Below are positions 1 to 6,314 of a stretch of 18,043 nt of DNA, piece by piece. A program made the translations under genes and the position numbers. Origin of the DNA: Zwartia sp. (lineage in GTDB: Bacteria > Pseudomonadota > Gammaproteobacteria > Burkholderiales > Burkholderiaceae_B); the NCBI GenBank assembly GCA_030653405.1, contig JAURZO010000141.1, forward strand, positions 1 to 18,043, written 5' to 3'. Position 1 is the first letter of the stretch. Every line of letters starts with the position of its first letter. Below the pieces are notes generated by a model that was not told the origin of the DNA, did no database searches, and worked only from the letters and a program-made list of their open reading frames with translations.

Positions 1-2
1 TG

Positions 3-86
3 CCGGTATTTTCGGGTCTCATTTACACCCATTACGGTCTCGAGGCTTTGCGTCGACTACGTGCCGACAAAACAATTGATATTTAA
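3..86 (+). CDS. C-terminal end of an unidentified protein (partial)
   Basis: An open frame enters from the left edge and ends at a TAA at 84-86. It encodes about 27 residues, hydrophobic at first (PVFSGLIYTHYGLEAL) and then basic and polar (RRLRADKTIDI). The pattern would suit the last membrane segment and cytoplasmic tail of an inner-membrane protein, but the piece is too short to assign a family. The other two forward frames are less protein-like. The gene reads in the same direction as the MoCF-domain gene that starts about 90 nt later, so the two could be co-transcribed. No function is proposed. Confidence 0.45.
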   Translation, partial: PVFSGLIYTHYGLEALRRLRADKTIDI

Positions 87-176
87 CTTAGCGTGTTTAG
101 GTTGACTGACATGACAGCGTTGATTTGTGCTGAAATGGCAACTTAATTTTTTTGTTGAAATTTTCCTGGAAAACAC

Positions 177-992
177 ATGTCGGTCTCTCAAGGCAAAGCC
201 CGTTTTGGTTTGATTGTGGTGGGTGATGAAATTTTGTCCGGTCGCAGGCAGGACAAACATTTCCCAAAAGTCGTTGAACTGCTCGGTGCGCGTGGGTTGC
301 AGCTCTCCTGGGTCGAAATCCTTTCGGATGACCGCGCAGACTTGACTGCGGCGCTGACACGCAGCTTTGCGGGCACCGATATCGTGTTTTGCTGTGGCGG
401 AATTGGTGCGACACCCGATGATCACACCCGGCAAGCCGCAGCGGCGGCGCTCAACGTGCCGCTGGTCTTGCACCCTTTTGCCAAAGAGCAGATCACCATT
501 CGTTGCGCAGAGAATGAAGCGAAAGGGCAGGGCACCTCAGATATGACAGCCCCAGAGAACGTTCAACGTCTGCAGATGGGCTATTTTCCGGAGGGTTGCG
601 AGGCGGTACCAAACCCCTTTAATCGAATTCCAGGATTTTTCATTCACAATCACACGTTTGTCCCGGGCTTTCCTGTTATGGCCTGGCCCATGTTAGAGGC
701 CACGCTAGATAGCCGATATGCGCATTTGCACAACAAAGAGGATCGGACAGAGCACTCTTTCATTGTGTATGGCATGCCAGAGTCGCGGATTACACCTGCT
801 CTCGAAGCGCTCGAACAAAAATGGCCAGGTGTACGGGCGTTCAGCTTGCCTTCGGTTGGTGACGGCGGCGGTGTTCCACATATCGAACTTGGCGTAAAAG
901 GCGAGGCGGGTCTAGCGGCACAGGCGCTTGAGTTTTTGAGGGCAGAGGCCCTGCGTCTAGGCGGTCGTTACGATCCACCCGCCACGAAGTAG
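177..992 (+). CDS. Stand-alone MoCF-domain protein (CinA N-terminal-like, molybdopterin-binding fold)
   Basis: The 271-residue protein has the MoCF (MoaB/Mog/CinA-N) fold. Signs are a first strand reading FGLIVVGDEILSGRRQDKH near residues 10-29 and the family glycine/acid motif GGIGATPDDHTRQA near 75-88. The downstream part carries PFNRIPGF and FVPGFPVMAWPM segments like those of CinA N-terminal proteins. The C-terminal PncC-type nicotinamide-nucleotide deamidase domain of full-length CinA is absent, so this is the short form common in Proteobacteria. Relatives are usually annotated as molybdopterin-binding or competence/damage-inducible protein A. The family includes both molybdopterin-handling enzymes and ADP-ribose or NMN pyrophosphatase-type activities, so the substrate is open. 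No molybdenum-cofactor gene is nearby. The ATG at 177 has only a weak GGA ribosome site. Confidence 0.85.
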   Translation: MSVSQGKARFGLIVVGDEILSGRRQDKHFPKVVELLGARGLQLSWVEILSDDRADLTAALTRSFAGTDIVFCCGGIGATPDDHTRQAAAAALNVPLVLHPFAKEQITIRCAENEAKGQGTSDMTAPENVQRLQMGYFPEGCEAVPNPFNRIPGFFIHNHTFVPGFPVMAWPMLEATLDSRYAHLHNKEDRTEHSFIVYGMPESRITPALEALEQKWPGVRAFSLPSVGDGGGVPHIELGVKGEAGLAAQALEFLRAEALRLGGRYDPPATK

Positions 993-1045
993 TGCTTTAA
1001 ATATCATCTTTCCATGGTCCCAATTTTTCACCATATGGGATAGAA

Positions 1046-1074
1046 TGACCTTTGTTGCGTTGCAATAGAGGTCA
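1046..1074. promoter_or_regulatory. 29-bp near-palindrome before the IclR-family gene (probable operator)
   Basis: The outer arms TGACCT (1046-1051) and AGGTCA (1069-1074) are perfect inverted repeats. Aligning the two 14-base halves around position 1060 gives 11 of 14 complementary pairs, with inner parts TTGTTGCG and TGCAATAG. The element overlaps the GAGG ribosome site of the ATG at 1080 and lies just after a TAGAAT (1041-1046) that could be a -10 box. A dyad this close to a regulator's start is typical of autoregulation by the encoded IclR-type dimer, which is inference here. Confidence 0.55.
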
Positions 1075-1079
1075 TTTTC

Positions 1080-1922
1080 ATGGGTTCACCCGGTTCCACG
1101 CGGCTAAAGGCTTCATTTAGTCCCTCAGTGACGTCTCGTCCAGAGTCTGTGGGAGGTCTAGGTATGGCCATTCAAGTGCTCGAGCGAGCGACTGCTTTGC
1201 TTGATGCACTGGCGGCACAACCTGATCCCGTGACGCTCAAGGACTTGTCCAAAGCAACTGGCCTGCACTCCTCGACCGCACATCGCATATTGAATGATCT
1301 TGTCATTGGTCGCTACGTGGATCGTGTTGATAGCGGTCTTTATCAGTTGGGCATGCGCTTGCTGGAGCTCGGTTCTCTTGTCAAGGGACGTCTAAACGTA
1401 CGAGAAGCGGCTCTCGAAGCGATGCAAGCGCTGCATAAGCTCACGGGTCAGACCGTTAATCTTTCTGTGCAACAGGGCGATGAGATCGTTTATATCGATC
1501 GCGCCTGGAGTGAGCGTTCGGGCATGCAGGTTGTTCGCGCGATTGGCGGACGCGCACCTTTGCACCTGACTTCGACCGGAAAACTATTTCTTTCTGCTGT
1601 AGACGTCCGTCAAGTTCGTGCGTATGCGGCTCGAACAAATTTGACCGGCAGCACGGCGAACAGCATCACTGGGCTTGAGGCGCTTGAGCGCGAGCTTTCC
1701 TTGGTGCGTCAGCATGGCTACGCGCGCGACAACGAGGAGTTAGAGCTTGGGGTCCGCTGTATCGCCGCTGGTATTTATGACGATACCGGTAAGTTAGTGG
1801 CGGGCTTGTCCATATCTGCGCCTTCCGAAAGGTTGCAGGATGCCTGGATCCCTCAGTTGGTCGCCACAGCAGGGAAAATTTCTGAAGCTTTAGGCTACGA
1901 GACTTCAGGCATTACGCCCTAG
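1080..1922 (+). CDS. IclR-family transcriptional regulator
   Basis: This encodes 280 residues from ATG 1080. After a 28-residue Ser/Gly/Pro-rich extension comes the IclR winged helix-turn-helix (about residues 29-95: AIQVLERATALLDALAA, then VTLKDLSKATGLHSSTAHRI). The C-terminal effector-binding domain follows (about 105-270), with GRAPLHLTSTGKLFLS and a late CIAAGIYDD. A second in-frame ATG at 1164 has an even better ribosome site (GGGAGG at 1151-1156) and gives a 252-residue protein that begins just before the DNA-binding domain, as most relatives do. Either start is possible. The effector is unknown. IclR proteins usually control catabolism of aromatic or small organic acids, but the next gene is a phasin, so a role in carbon-storage control is only a guess. 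The palindrome at 1046-1074 suggests autoregulation. Confidence 0.92.
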   Translation: MGSPGSTRLKASFSPSVTSRPESVGGLGMAIQVLERATALLDALAAQPDPVTLKDLSKATGLHSSTAHRILNDLVIGRYVDRVDSGLYQLGMRLLELGSLVKGRLNVREAALEAMQALHKLTGQTVNLSVQQGDEIVYIDRAWSERSGMQVVRAIGGRAPLHLTSTGKLFLSAVDVRQVRAYAARTNLTGSTANSITGLEALERELSLVRQHGYARDNEELELGVRCIAAGIYDDTGKLVAGLSISAPSERLQDAWIPQLVATAGKISEALGYETSGITP

Positions 1923-1972
1923 TTTCATTAAAAATTCTCATTAAATCATTGGGTTGTGGTTTTTTGGTGCGA

Positions 1973-1984
1973 TGCAACAAAAAA
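1973..1984 (+). promoter_or_regulatory. TGCAACAAAA box 1, upstream of the phasin -35
   Basis: TGCAACAAAAAA lies four bases upstream of the -35 hexamer of the phasin promoter. It recurs as TGCAACAAAA at 2029-2038. From memory, the Ralstonia PhaR operator is written GCAMMAAWTMMD. The stretch 1974-1985 fits 11 of its 12 positions and 2030-2041 fits 10. PhaR is the known repressor of phasin genes, so this box is a candidate PhaR half-site. Confidence 0.45.
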
Positions 1985-1987
1985 GTG

Positions 1988-2015
1988 TTGACATGGCGAT
2001 TCAAAGGTCTACAAT
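1988..2015 (+). promoter_or_regulatory. Sigma70-type promoter of the phasin gene
   Basis: A perfect -35 hexamer TTGACA (1988-1993) is followed by a 16-base spacer and TACAAT (2010-2015), which matches the -10 consensus at 5 of 6 positions. Transcription would start near 2022, leaving a leader of about 130 nt before the ATG at 2155. This is the best promoter match I found in the window and fits a highly expressed granule protein. Confidence 0.75.
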
Positions 2016-2028
2016 AGATCTTGTGCAC

Positions 2029-2038
2029 TGCAACAAAA
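2029..2038 (+). promoter_or_regulatory. TGCAACAAAA box 2, just after the expected transcription start
   Basis: This is an exact repeat of the TGCAACAAAA core at 1973-1982, located 56 bp downstream. It brackets the promoter with the first copy, an arrangement suited to a repressor that blocks both polymerase entry and exit. It is a candidate PhaR-type site by analogy with other phasin promoters. No phaR gene lies in the window. Confidence 0.42.
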
Positions 2039-2090
2039 GAAATAGATGCATCGTAAACCATTCATCTAAATCTGTTGATCGCAGTCAAAG

Positions 2091-2129
2091 AATGCAGCAA
2101 GAGAATGCAGCAAGTGAATGCAGCAAATA
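2091..2129 (+). repeat. Three 13-bp tandem repeats in the phasin leader
   Basis: Units AATGCAGCAAGAG (2091-2103), AATGCAGCAAGTG (2104-2116) and AATGCAGCAAATA (2117-2129) share an identical 10-base core AATGCAGCAA at an exact 13-bp period. They sit in the transcribed leader, ending 25 bases before the phasin ATG. The TGCAGCAA core differs at one position from the TGCAACAA of the promoter boxes, so the five copies may form one operator family (TGCRCAA-like). An RNA-level role is also possible. The unit has no spacer, so it is not CRISPR-like. Confidence 0.7.
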
Positions 2130-2154
2130 GCCCCCACCATTTCAGGAGAACACC

Positions 2155-2727
2155 ATGTCCGCAATTCCTCAGCAAGTCCTAAACAGCCAGAAAGCAGCAA
2201 TCGAAGCTCTGGTTTCCATCCAAGGTTCCGTGTTCGGCGGCTTCGAGAAGCTCGTTGACTTGAACCTCAAGGCTATCAAAGCCACACTCGACGATGTGTC
2301 GGAAAAGTCACAACAAGTCGCTGGCGTCAAAGATGCGCAAGAAGCCGTTGCCATGACATCCAGCTTGGTTCAGCCCAATGCCGAAAAAGCAATGGCCTAC
2401 AGCAAGCATGTGTATGACATCGTTGCCGGTGTTCAGGCTGATCTGGCCAAGCTTGGCGAAGCTCAGCTTGCCGAAAGCCAGAAACATGTGCATGACGCGA
2501 TTGAGCAGATGACCAAGAATGCGCCTGCTGGTTCAGAGAGTGCTGTTGCGATGTTGAAAAGCGGTTTGGCTCAAGCCAGCACTGCCTTCGATTCAATGAC
2601 CAAAGCCGCCAAGCAGGCTGCCGATGTCGCTGAAAAGAATCTGGCTGCTGCGACAAGCGCCACATTCAAAGCAGCTGGCGAAGCCGCAGAAGTCGCTAAA
2701 TCAGCCACTCGTGCACGTCGCGCTTAA
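2155..2727 (+). CDS. phaP: Phasin, polyhydroxyalkanoate granule-associated protein
   Basis: This 190-residue protein is typical of the Phasin_2 family that coats PHA/PHB storage granules and sets their number and surface properties. It opens with QQVLNSQKAAIEALVSIQGSVFGGFEKLVDLNLKAIKATL, the characteristic start of Burkholderiales phasins. It continues as an almost wholly helical, Ala/Lys/Gln-rich chain without cysteine or a signal peptide. The tail is Ala-rich and basic (AKSATRARRA). Expected location is the cytoplasmic face of PHA granules. A strong ribosome site (AGGAGA) precedes ATG 2155. The promoter at 1988-2015, the flanking TGCAACAAAA boxes and the triple leader repeat point to tight control, plausibly by PhaR. 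No PHA synthase gene is nearby. It is monocistronic, with its own terminator. Confidence 0.93.
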   Translation: MSAIPQQVLNSQKAAIEALVSIQGSVFGGFEKLVDLNLKAIKATLDDVSEKSQQVAGVKDAQEAVAMTSSLVQPNAEKAMAYSKHVYDIVAGVQADLAKLGEAQLAESQKHVHDAIEQMTKNAPAGSESAVAMLKSGLAQASTAFDSMTKAAKQAADVAEKNLAAATSATFKAAGEAAEVAKSATRARRA

Positions 2728-2770
2728 TTTCAAAGCGATGTTGTACACGTAGTTAAAAAGTAGTTCACTT

Positions 2771-2818
2771 AAAAAGCCTCAGAAGCATAGACAACTGTCC
2801 TTGCATCTGGGGCTTTTT
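2771..2818 (+). terminator. Rho-independent terminator after the phasin gene, probably bidirectional
   Basis: The arm at 2771-2783 (AAAAAGCCTCAGA) pairs with 2806-2818 (TCTGGGGCTTTTT) over 13 bases, with a single G-U pair and a loop of 22 nt. It ends in TTTTT on the + strand. The A tract on the left arm gives a T tract on the - strand, so it may also end the converging kinase/EAL operon, whose stop is at 2851. Confidence 0.75.
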
Positions 2819-2850
2819 ATCCAATAGACGAAGCCTTTGATTTCTAAAAT

Positions 2851-4656
2851 TCAGCTAGAAATCGGAGATAAAGAATGGATTAATTCTTCTTTTGCTAACT
2901 GGTTGATTGGGACAGGCTTGCCGTAATACCACCCTTGCGCTAAATCGCAGCCCAGTCTACGCAATGTATCAGCGTCCTCGATGAGTTCGACACCCTCTGC
3001 AACAATATTGAGATTCAGCGCTTTACCCATTGCAACCATTGCTTTAGCGATAGTCATCGCTTCATTGTCATTTGTCATCCCGTGAACAAAAGAACGATCG
3101 ATTTTAATTGTGCTGACGGGGAGGTTTTTCAAATATGCCAGTGAGGAGTGCCCTGTTCCGAAATCATCAATTGCTAGGCTCACTCCCAGCGCGCGTATTT
3201 TATTGAGCTCCTCGAGTGCGTAAGGAAGATCATCCATAATTGCATTCTCAGTGATCTCAATTTCAAGTTGACTTGGATTGACGCTGGATACATTAAGAAT
3301 GTTAGCGATATGCTCGGAGAGTGCTTCGCCGCGAATTCGCATGAGTGAAAACTGTCGCGCCGAAACGTTTACAGCCACGCACATCGGTTTGCCACACTCT
3401 TGTGACCACTGAGCAACATCGTCTAGGGCCTGCCGGATCGCCCACAGACCCAAATCTGCAATTAATCCAGACTCTTCTGCAATAGGAATAAAGTCAACAG
3501 GTGAGATTGTTCCCAATTGCGGGTTATGCCAGCGCATCAGCGCTTCTGCACCGACTACTTCATGCTGCGTCCAACTGTACTTCGGTTGATAATGCAGAGT
3601 AATTTCACCACGCTGTAGAGCGCCACGCAGCAATTTTTCCAATTGATAGCGTGACTCAACGCGAGACTCCATTTCTGCTTGATAGTGTGAAAGGGGAGAG
3701 CGAGCGCAAGCTTGTTGAGCCACCAATGCAAGCGATGCGCGTCTCATTAAGTCTTCTAAACCTACTCCATGCTCAGGTGAAGAGACGCATGATTGTCTTG
3801 AATCAAAAACAACCTCGTATCCGTCCGTTATGTATTGCTGAGACACAGCTAGACAAATGACTTTGCGCAACGCCTCAATTTTTTCAAACGATGGCTGCTC
3901 TACCAATAAAACAAATTGACCCATTCTCCATTGAAATAATGACACTCTGTATTGATGGAGGGACTGATTTAATGAGGCTGAAACTTCAGAGAATACTTTC
4001 TCACCAAAATTCACGCCCAATATGTGATTAAGACGTTCATATCCTCTAATTTCAAGCATCATCAAAGAGAAAGTGAGGCCGGCAGATACCATGCTGACAA
4101 CTTTTGACTCTAGCGCGTATGCGTTGGGAAGCGATGTCAACGAATCATGATTGAGCAGATATTGCAGATGGTTCTTCCGATCCAGTAGCTCCGCTGTACG
4201 CTCGTTCACGACACATTCCAGGCGCTCAGCTCTCACTCTTCTGTCATTATAAAGAGCGCGCACATCAAGATTATTTTTGATGCGCATGAGCACTTCATTC
4301 ATATCAAATGGTTTGCCTATAAAGTCACGAACACCCATCGATAAAGCCTGAAGGCGGGTCTGAGATTCTGCATGCGCCGTCACCACTATGACCGGTAAAT
4401 ATTCGTCAGGACTCTGTTTTGCAGATAAGGCCTCGATGACTTCAAATCCATTCATGCGGGGCATCCGCACGTCCAAAAGAATCAAGTCGTGGTTGCCTTC
4501 TAGATACAAGGGCAATACTTCGAGGGGATCCGTGGTGTGCTCAACGTTCTCATAGCCGGCATCGACAAGAATTTGAACAAGCAGATCGACATTGACAGGG
4601 TTATCGTCAACGATCAGTATTTTGGCGTCAGTATGAGCCATGTCAGGAAGGATCAT
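2851..4656 (-). CDS. REC-GGDEF-EAL response regulator, predicted c-di-GMP phosphodiesterase
   Basis: This is a 601-residue cytoplasmic protein. The receiver (about 11-130) has acidic pair D17/D18, phosphoacceptor D62 (LLDVRMPRMNG), T93 and K115. A GGDEF-type domain (about 165-320) keeps DSLTSLPN, but the active-site loop reads RMGQF (244-248), so cyclase activity is not expected. The EAL domain (about 335-590) is complete: EALMRW (E371), VNVSA (N430), EITEN (E467), DDFGTG (D497, D498), IKID (K518), AEGVE (E554) and QG (Q574). The likely reaction is hydrolysis of c-di-GMP to pGpG, controlled by phosphorylation. Its ATG shares the ATGA with the stop of the upstream kinase gene, so the two are translationally coupled and probably cognate. 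A second ATG five codons in is possible. Confidence 0.92.
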   Translation of the reverse strand: MILPDMAHTDAKILIVDDNPVNVDLLVQILVDAGYENVEHTTDPLEVLPLYLEGNHDLILLDVRMPRMNGFEVIEALSAKQSPDEYLPVIVVTAHAESQTRLQALSMGVRDFIGKPFDMNEVLMRIKNNLDVRALYNDRRVRAERLECVVNERTAELLDRKNHLQYLLNHDSLTSLPNAYALESKVVSMVSAGLTFSLMMLEIRGYERLNHILGVNFGEKVFSEVSASLNQSLHQYRVSLFQWRMGQFVLLVEQPSFEKIEALRKVICLAVSQQYITDGYEVVFDSRQSCVSSPEHGVGLEDLMRRASLALVAQQACARSPLSHYQAEMESRVESRYQLEKLLRGALQRGEITLHYQPKYSWTQHEVVGAEALMRWHNPQLGTISPVDFIPIAEESGLIADLGLWAIRQALDDVAQWSQECGKPMCVAVNVSARQFSLMRIRGEALSEHIANILNVSSVNPSQLEIEITENAIMDDLPYALEELNKIRALGVSLAIDDFGTGHSSLAYLKNLPVSTIKIDRSFVHGMTNDNEAMTIAKAMVAMGKALNLNIVAEGVELIEDADTLRRLGCDLAQGWYYGKPVPINQLAKEELIHSLSPISS

Positions 4657-5915
4657 TTTCCAGGACTTGTCAGGTATTTTTTAAACAAGCTAATCATCTC
4701 AACGACATCGACTGGCTTATTGACGTAGGCATCAAAAATCTCACGATTTTGTTCTATTGCCGATTTTGATTTTTTCATGCTTGCAGACAATCCGATGATC
4801 GGGATTGCTCTTGTTTCATTCAGTAAGCGAAGCTGCCTGGCCGCTTGTATGCCACTCATGCCAGGAAGGTTGATATCTAGTACGATCAAGTCCGGGCGGC
4901 GCGTACGCGCCAATTCAATCCCTAATTCGGCAGTGTGTGCCGAAATCATTTCGATGTGTCCAACTTCCAATACGATTTCTTTCATCAGAGCCAAATTGGC
5001 AGGATTGTCTTCCACATAAAGCAGTGTGCCCGTCTTTCCGGGACGCATGCCCGTTAATCCATTCATAAATCTAGCTTTAGTTTCAGTGCGGTCAGAGATT
5101 TCAGTTGAAACAGGCATTAGCACACTGAATTTCGAACCTTGGCCCGCAACACTTTCAACACTGATGTGACCATCCATCCGGAGTACCAATTCTCGCGTGA
5201 TCGTCAGCCCGATTCCGGTTCCCTCATGCTCCCCAAACTCTTGGCCGATTCTCGAAAACGGCTTAAAAATATCTTCACGTTTGCTTGCGGGTATCCCAAT
5301 GCCGGTATCTTCCACATCAATACAAATGTGATTGCCTTGCTGGCACGCACTGATAGTCACTGTCCCATTTTCAAGGTTGTACTTGATGGCATTAGTGAGA
5401 AGATTAAGAACAATTTGTTTGATACGAGTGAAGTCACAGGTCGCAGACGGTAATTCCGGGGCAATTCTTGCACGTACGATGATGCCCCTGCGTTCGGCCA
5501 TTTCCCTGACCATTAAAATGCATTCGTCGATGAGAGGGCCAATTTGAACTGGCTCAATGGACAGACGTATTTGTCCGGATTCGATCTTGGAGAGATCAAG
5601 TACTTGGTTGATGAGATTAAGAAGATGCTCCCCGCTTTTAATGATGTGGGATACATTTTGTCTCTGGCGATCGGTCAGAGTGTCGCGTTGGCTATTTGCA
5701 AGGAGTTGAGCAAATCCGAGTACTGCATTAAGCGGTGTTCTCAGTTCATGACTCATGTTTGAGAGAAACTCGGTCTTGGCAAGACTCGCTTGTTCTGCCT
5801 CTTGTTTGGCCTTGATTAATTCTGACAATATAGAAGGATCATCCGAAGCCTTTGCGCTTTGCATATCTAATTTGGTATTGGTCGCGCACGAAGTAGGGTG
5901 AGAAGAGTCTGTCAT
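4653..5915 (-). CDS. Soluble hybrid histidine kinase (HisKA-HATPase-REC)
   Basis: This is a 420-residue sensor kinase with no membrane segment and no recognisable sensory domain. A short, probably helical linker (about 28-50) leads into the HisKA helix with phosphorylatable H56 (SNMSHELRTPLNAVLGFAQ). The ATPase domain follows (about 160-270), with N-box NLLTNAIKYN (171-180), DTGIGI (203-208) and GTGIGL (232-237). The C-terminal receiver (about 295-415) has E302/D303, phosphoacceptor D347 (LDINLPGMSG), S377 and K400. With no HPt domain present, phosphate could go from H56 to its own D347 or directly to D62 of the EAL protein encoded next. The signal may come through a partner protein or a small cytosolic cue. 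ATG 5915 has no clear ribosome site. An internal ATG at residue 18 is no better. Confidence 0.92.
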   Translation of the reverse strand: MTDSSHPTSCATNTKLDMQSAKASDDPSILSELIKAKQEAEQASLAKTEFLSNMSHELRTPLNAVLGFAQLLANSQRDTLTDRQRQNVSHIIKSGEHLLNLINQVLDLSKIESGQIRLSIEPVQIGPLIDECILMVREMAERRGIIVRARIAPELPSATCDFTRIKQIVLNLLTNAIKYNLENGTVTISACQQGNHICIDVEDTGIGIPASKREDIFKPFSRIGQEFGEHEGTGIGLTITRELVLRMDGHISVESVAGQGSKFSVLMPVSTEISDRTETKARFMNGLTGMRPGKTGTLLYVEDNPANLALMKEIVLEVGHIEMISAHTAELGIELARTRRPDLIVLDINLPGMSGIQAARQLRLLNETRAIPIIGLSASMKKSKSAIEQNREIFDAYVNKPVDVVEMISLFKKYLTSPGK

Positions 5916-6187
5916 ATCAGTAGCTTAGTAATAGAAATGCAGTTACCCACCCAAAAAAGGGAGCTATGCTAGCTTACGATGCGTAGGTCGACAGATACAA
6001 CGACTCAATCTAAATGTTCATTTTTTTCAACCGTTAAGCTGTTTTTAAAACGATGATCTGTAGCATTGGATCCACATAAATAATGGGACTGGTATCTTTA
6101 AGCTATAAATAAATGACCTTAATGTAACAAGCTCAATGCGTGAGTTTGCTGTGCCAAAGTCACAATATGTATTGTTTAGATCGTCTT
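5916..6187. other. AT-rich intergenic region upstream of the kinase gene
   Basis: These 272 bases, together with the terminator at 6188-6233 and the pyrD 3' flank to 6314, make the only stretch over 300 bases without a gene. I see no convincing ORF or structured RNA. A tentative - strand promoter is TTGTTA (6125-6130) and TATAGC (6102-6107) with a 17-base spacer, giving a leader of about 180 nt for the kinase gene. A small perfect dyad, AGCTA-TGC-TAGCT (5962-5974), lies 46 bases upstream of the kinase start. Both are weak on their own. Confidence 0.4.
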
Positions 6188-6233
6188 AAAAAAAGACCCC
6201 AAAAGGTTGGACGGATGTCCAACTTTAGGGGTC
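6188..6233 (-). terminator. Strong Rho-independent terminator after pyrD
   Basis: On the - strand a 17-base arm (6217-6233) folds over an ATCC loop against an 18-base arm (6195-6212), with one bulge. Seven T residues follow (A run at 6188-6194 on the + strand). It lies about 80 bases after the pyrD stop and separates pyrD from the kinase/EAL operon on the same strand. Confidence 0.85.
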
Positions 6234-6314
6234 AGTTCATAAGAGACGTTTTTTTGATCTGAGTGGCTCGACCAGCCGTACTCTAGCCTGCTGAAACCTG
6301 CTGATGAAAAAAGC

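Noticed and set aside
2091..2129. Short regular repeats as a CRISPR remnant
   Set aside because: The units are 13 bp and contiguous with no spacers, and there are no cas genes. They belong to the phasin leader.
5139..5762. Forward-strand open frames inside the kinase gene
   Set aside because: They are antisense shadows of a well-defined histidine kinase coding frame and show no domain features.
5916..6187. Small RNA gene or riboswitch upstream of the kinase
   Set aside because: The region is AT-rich, but I see no extended paired structure, no terminator of its own and no known riboswitch core.
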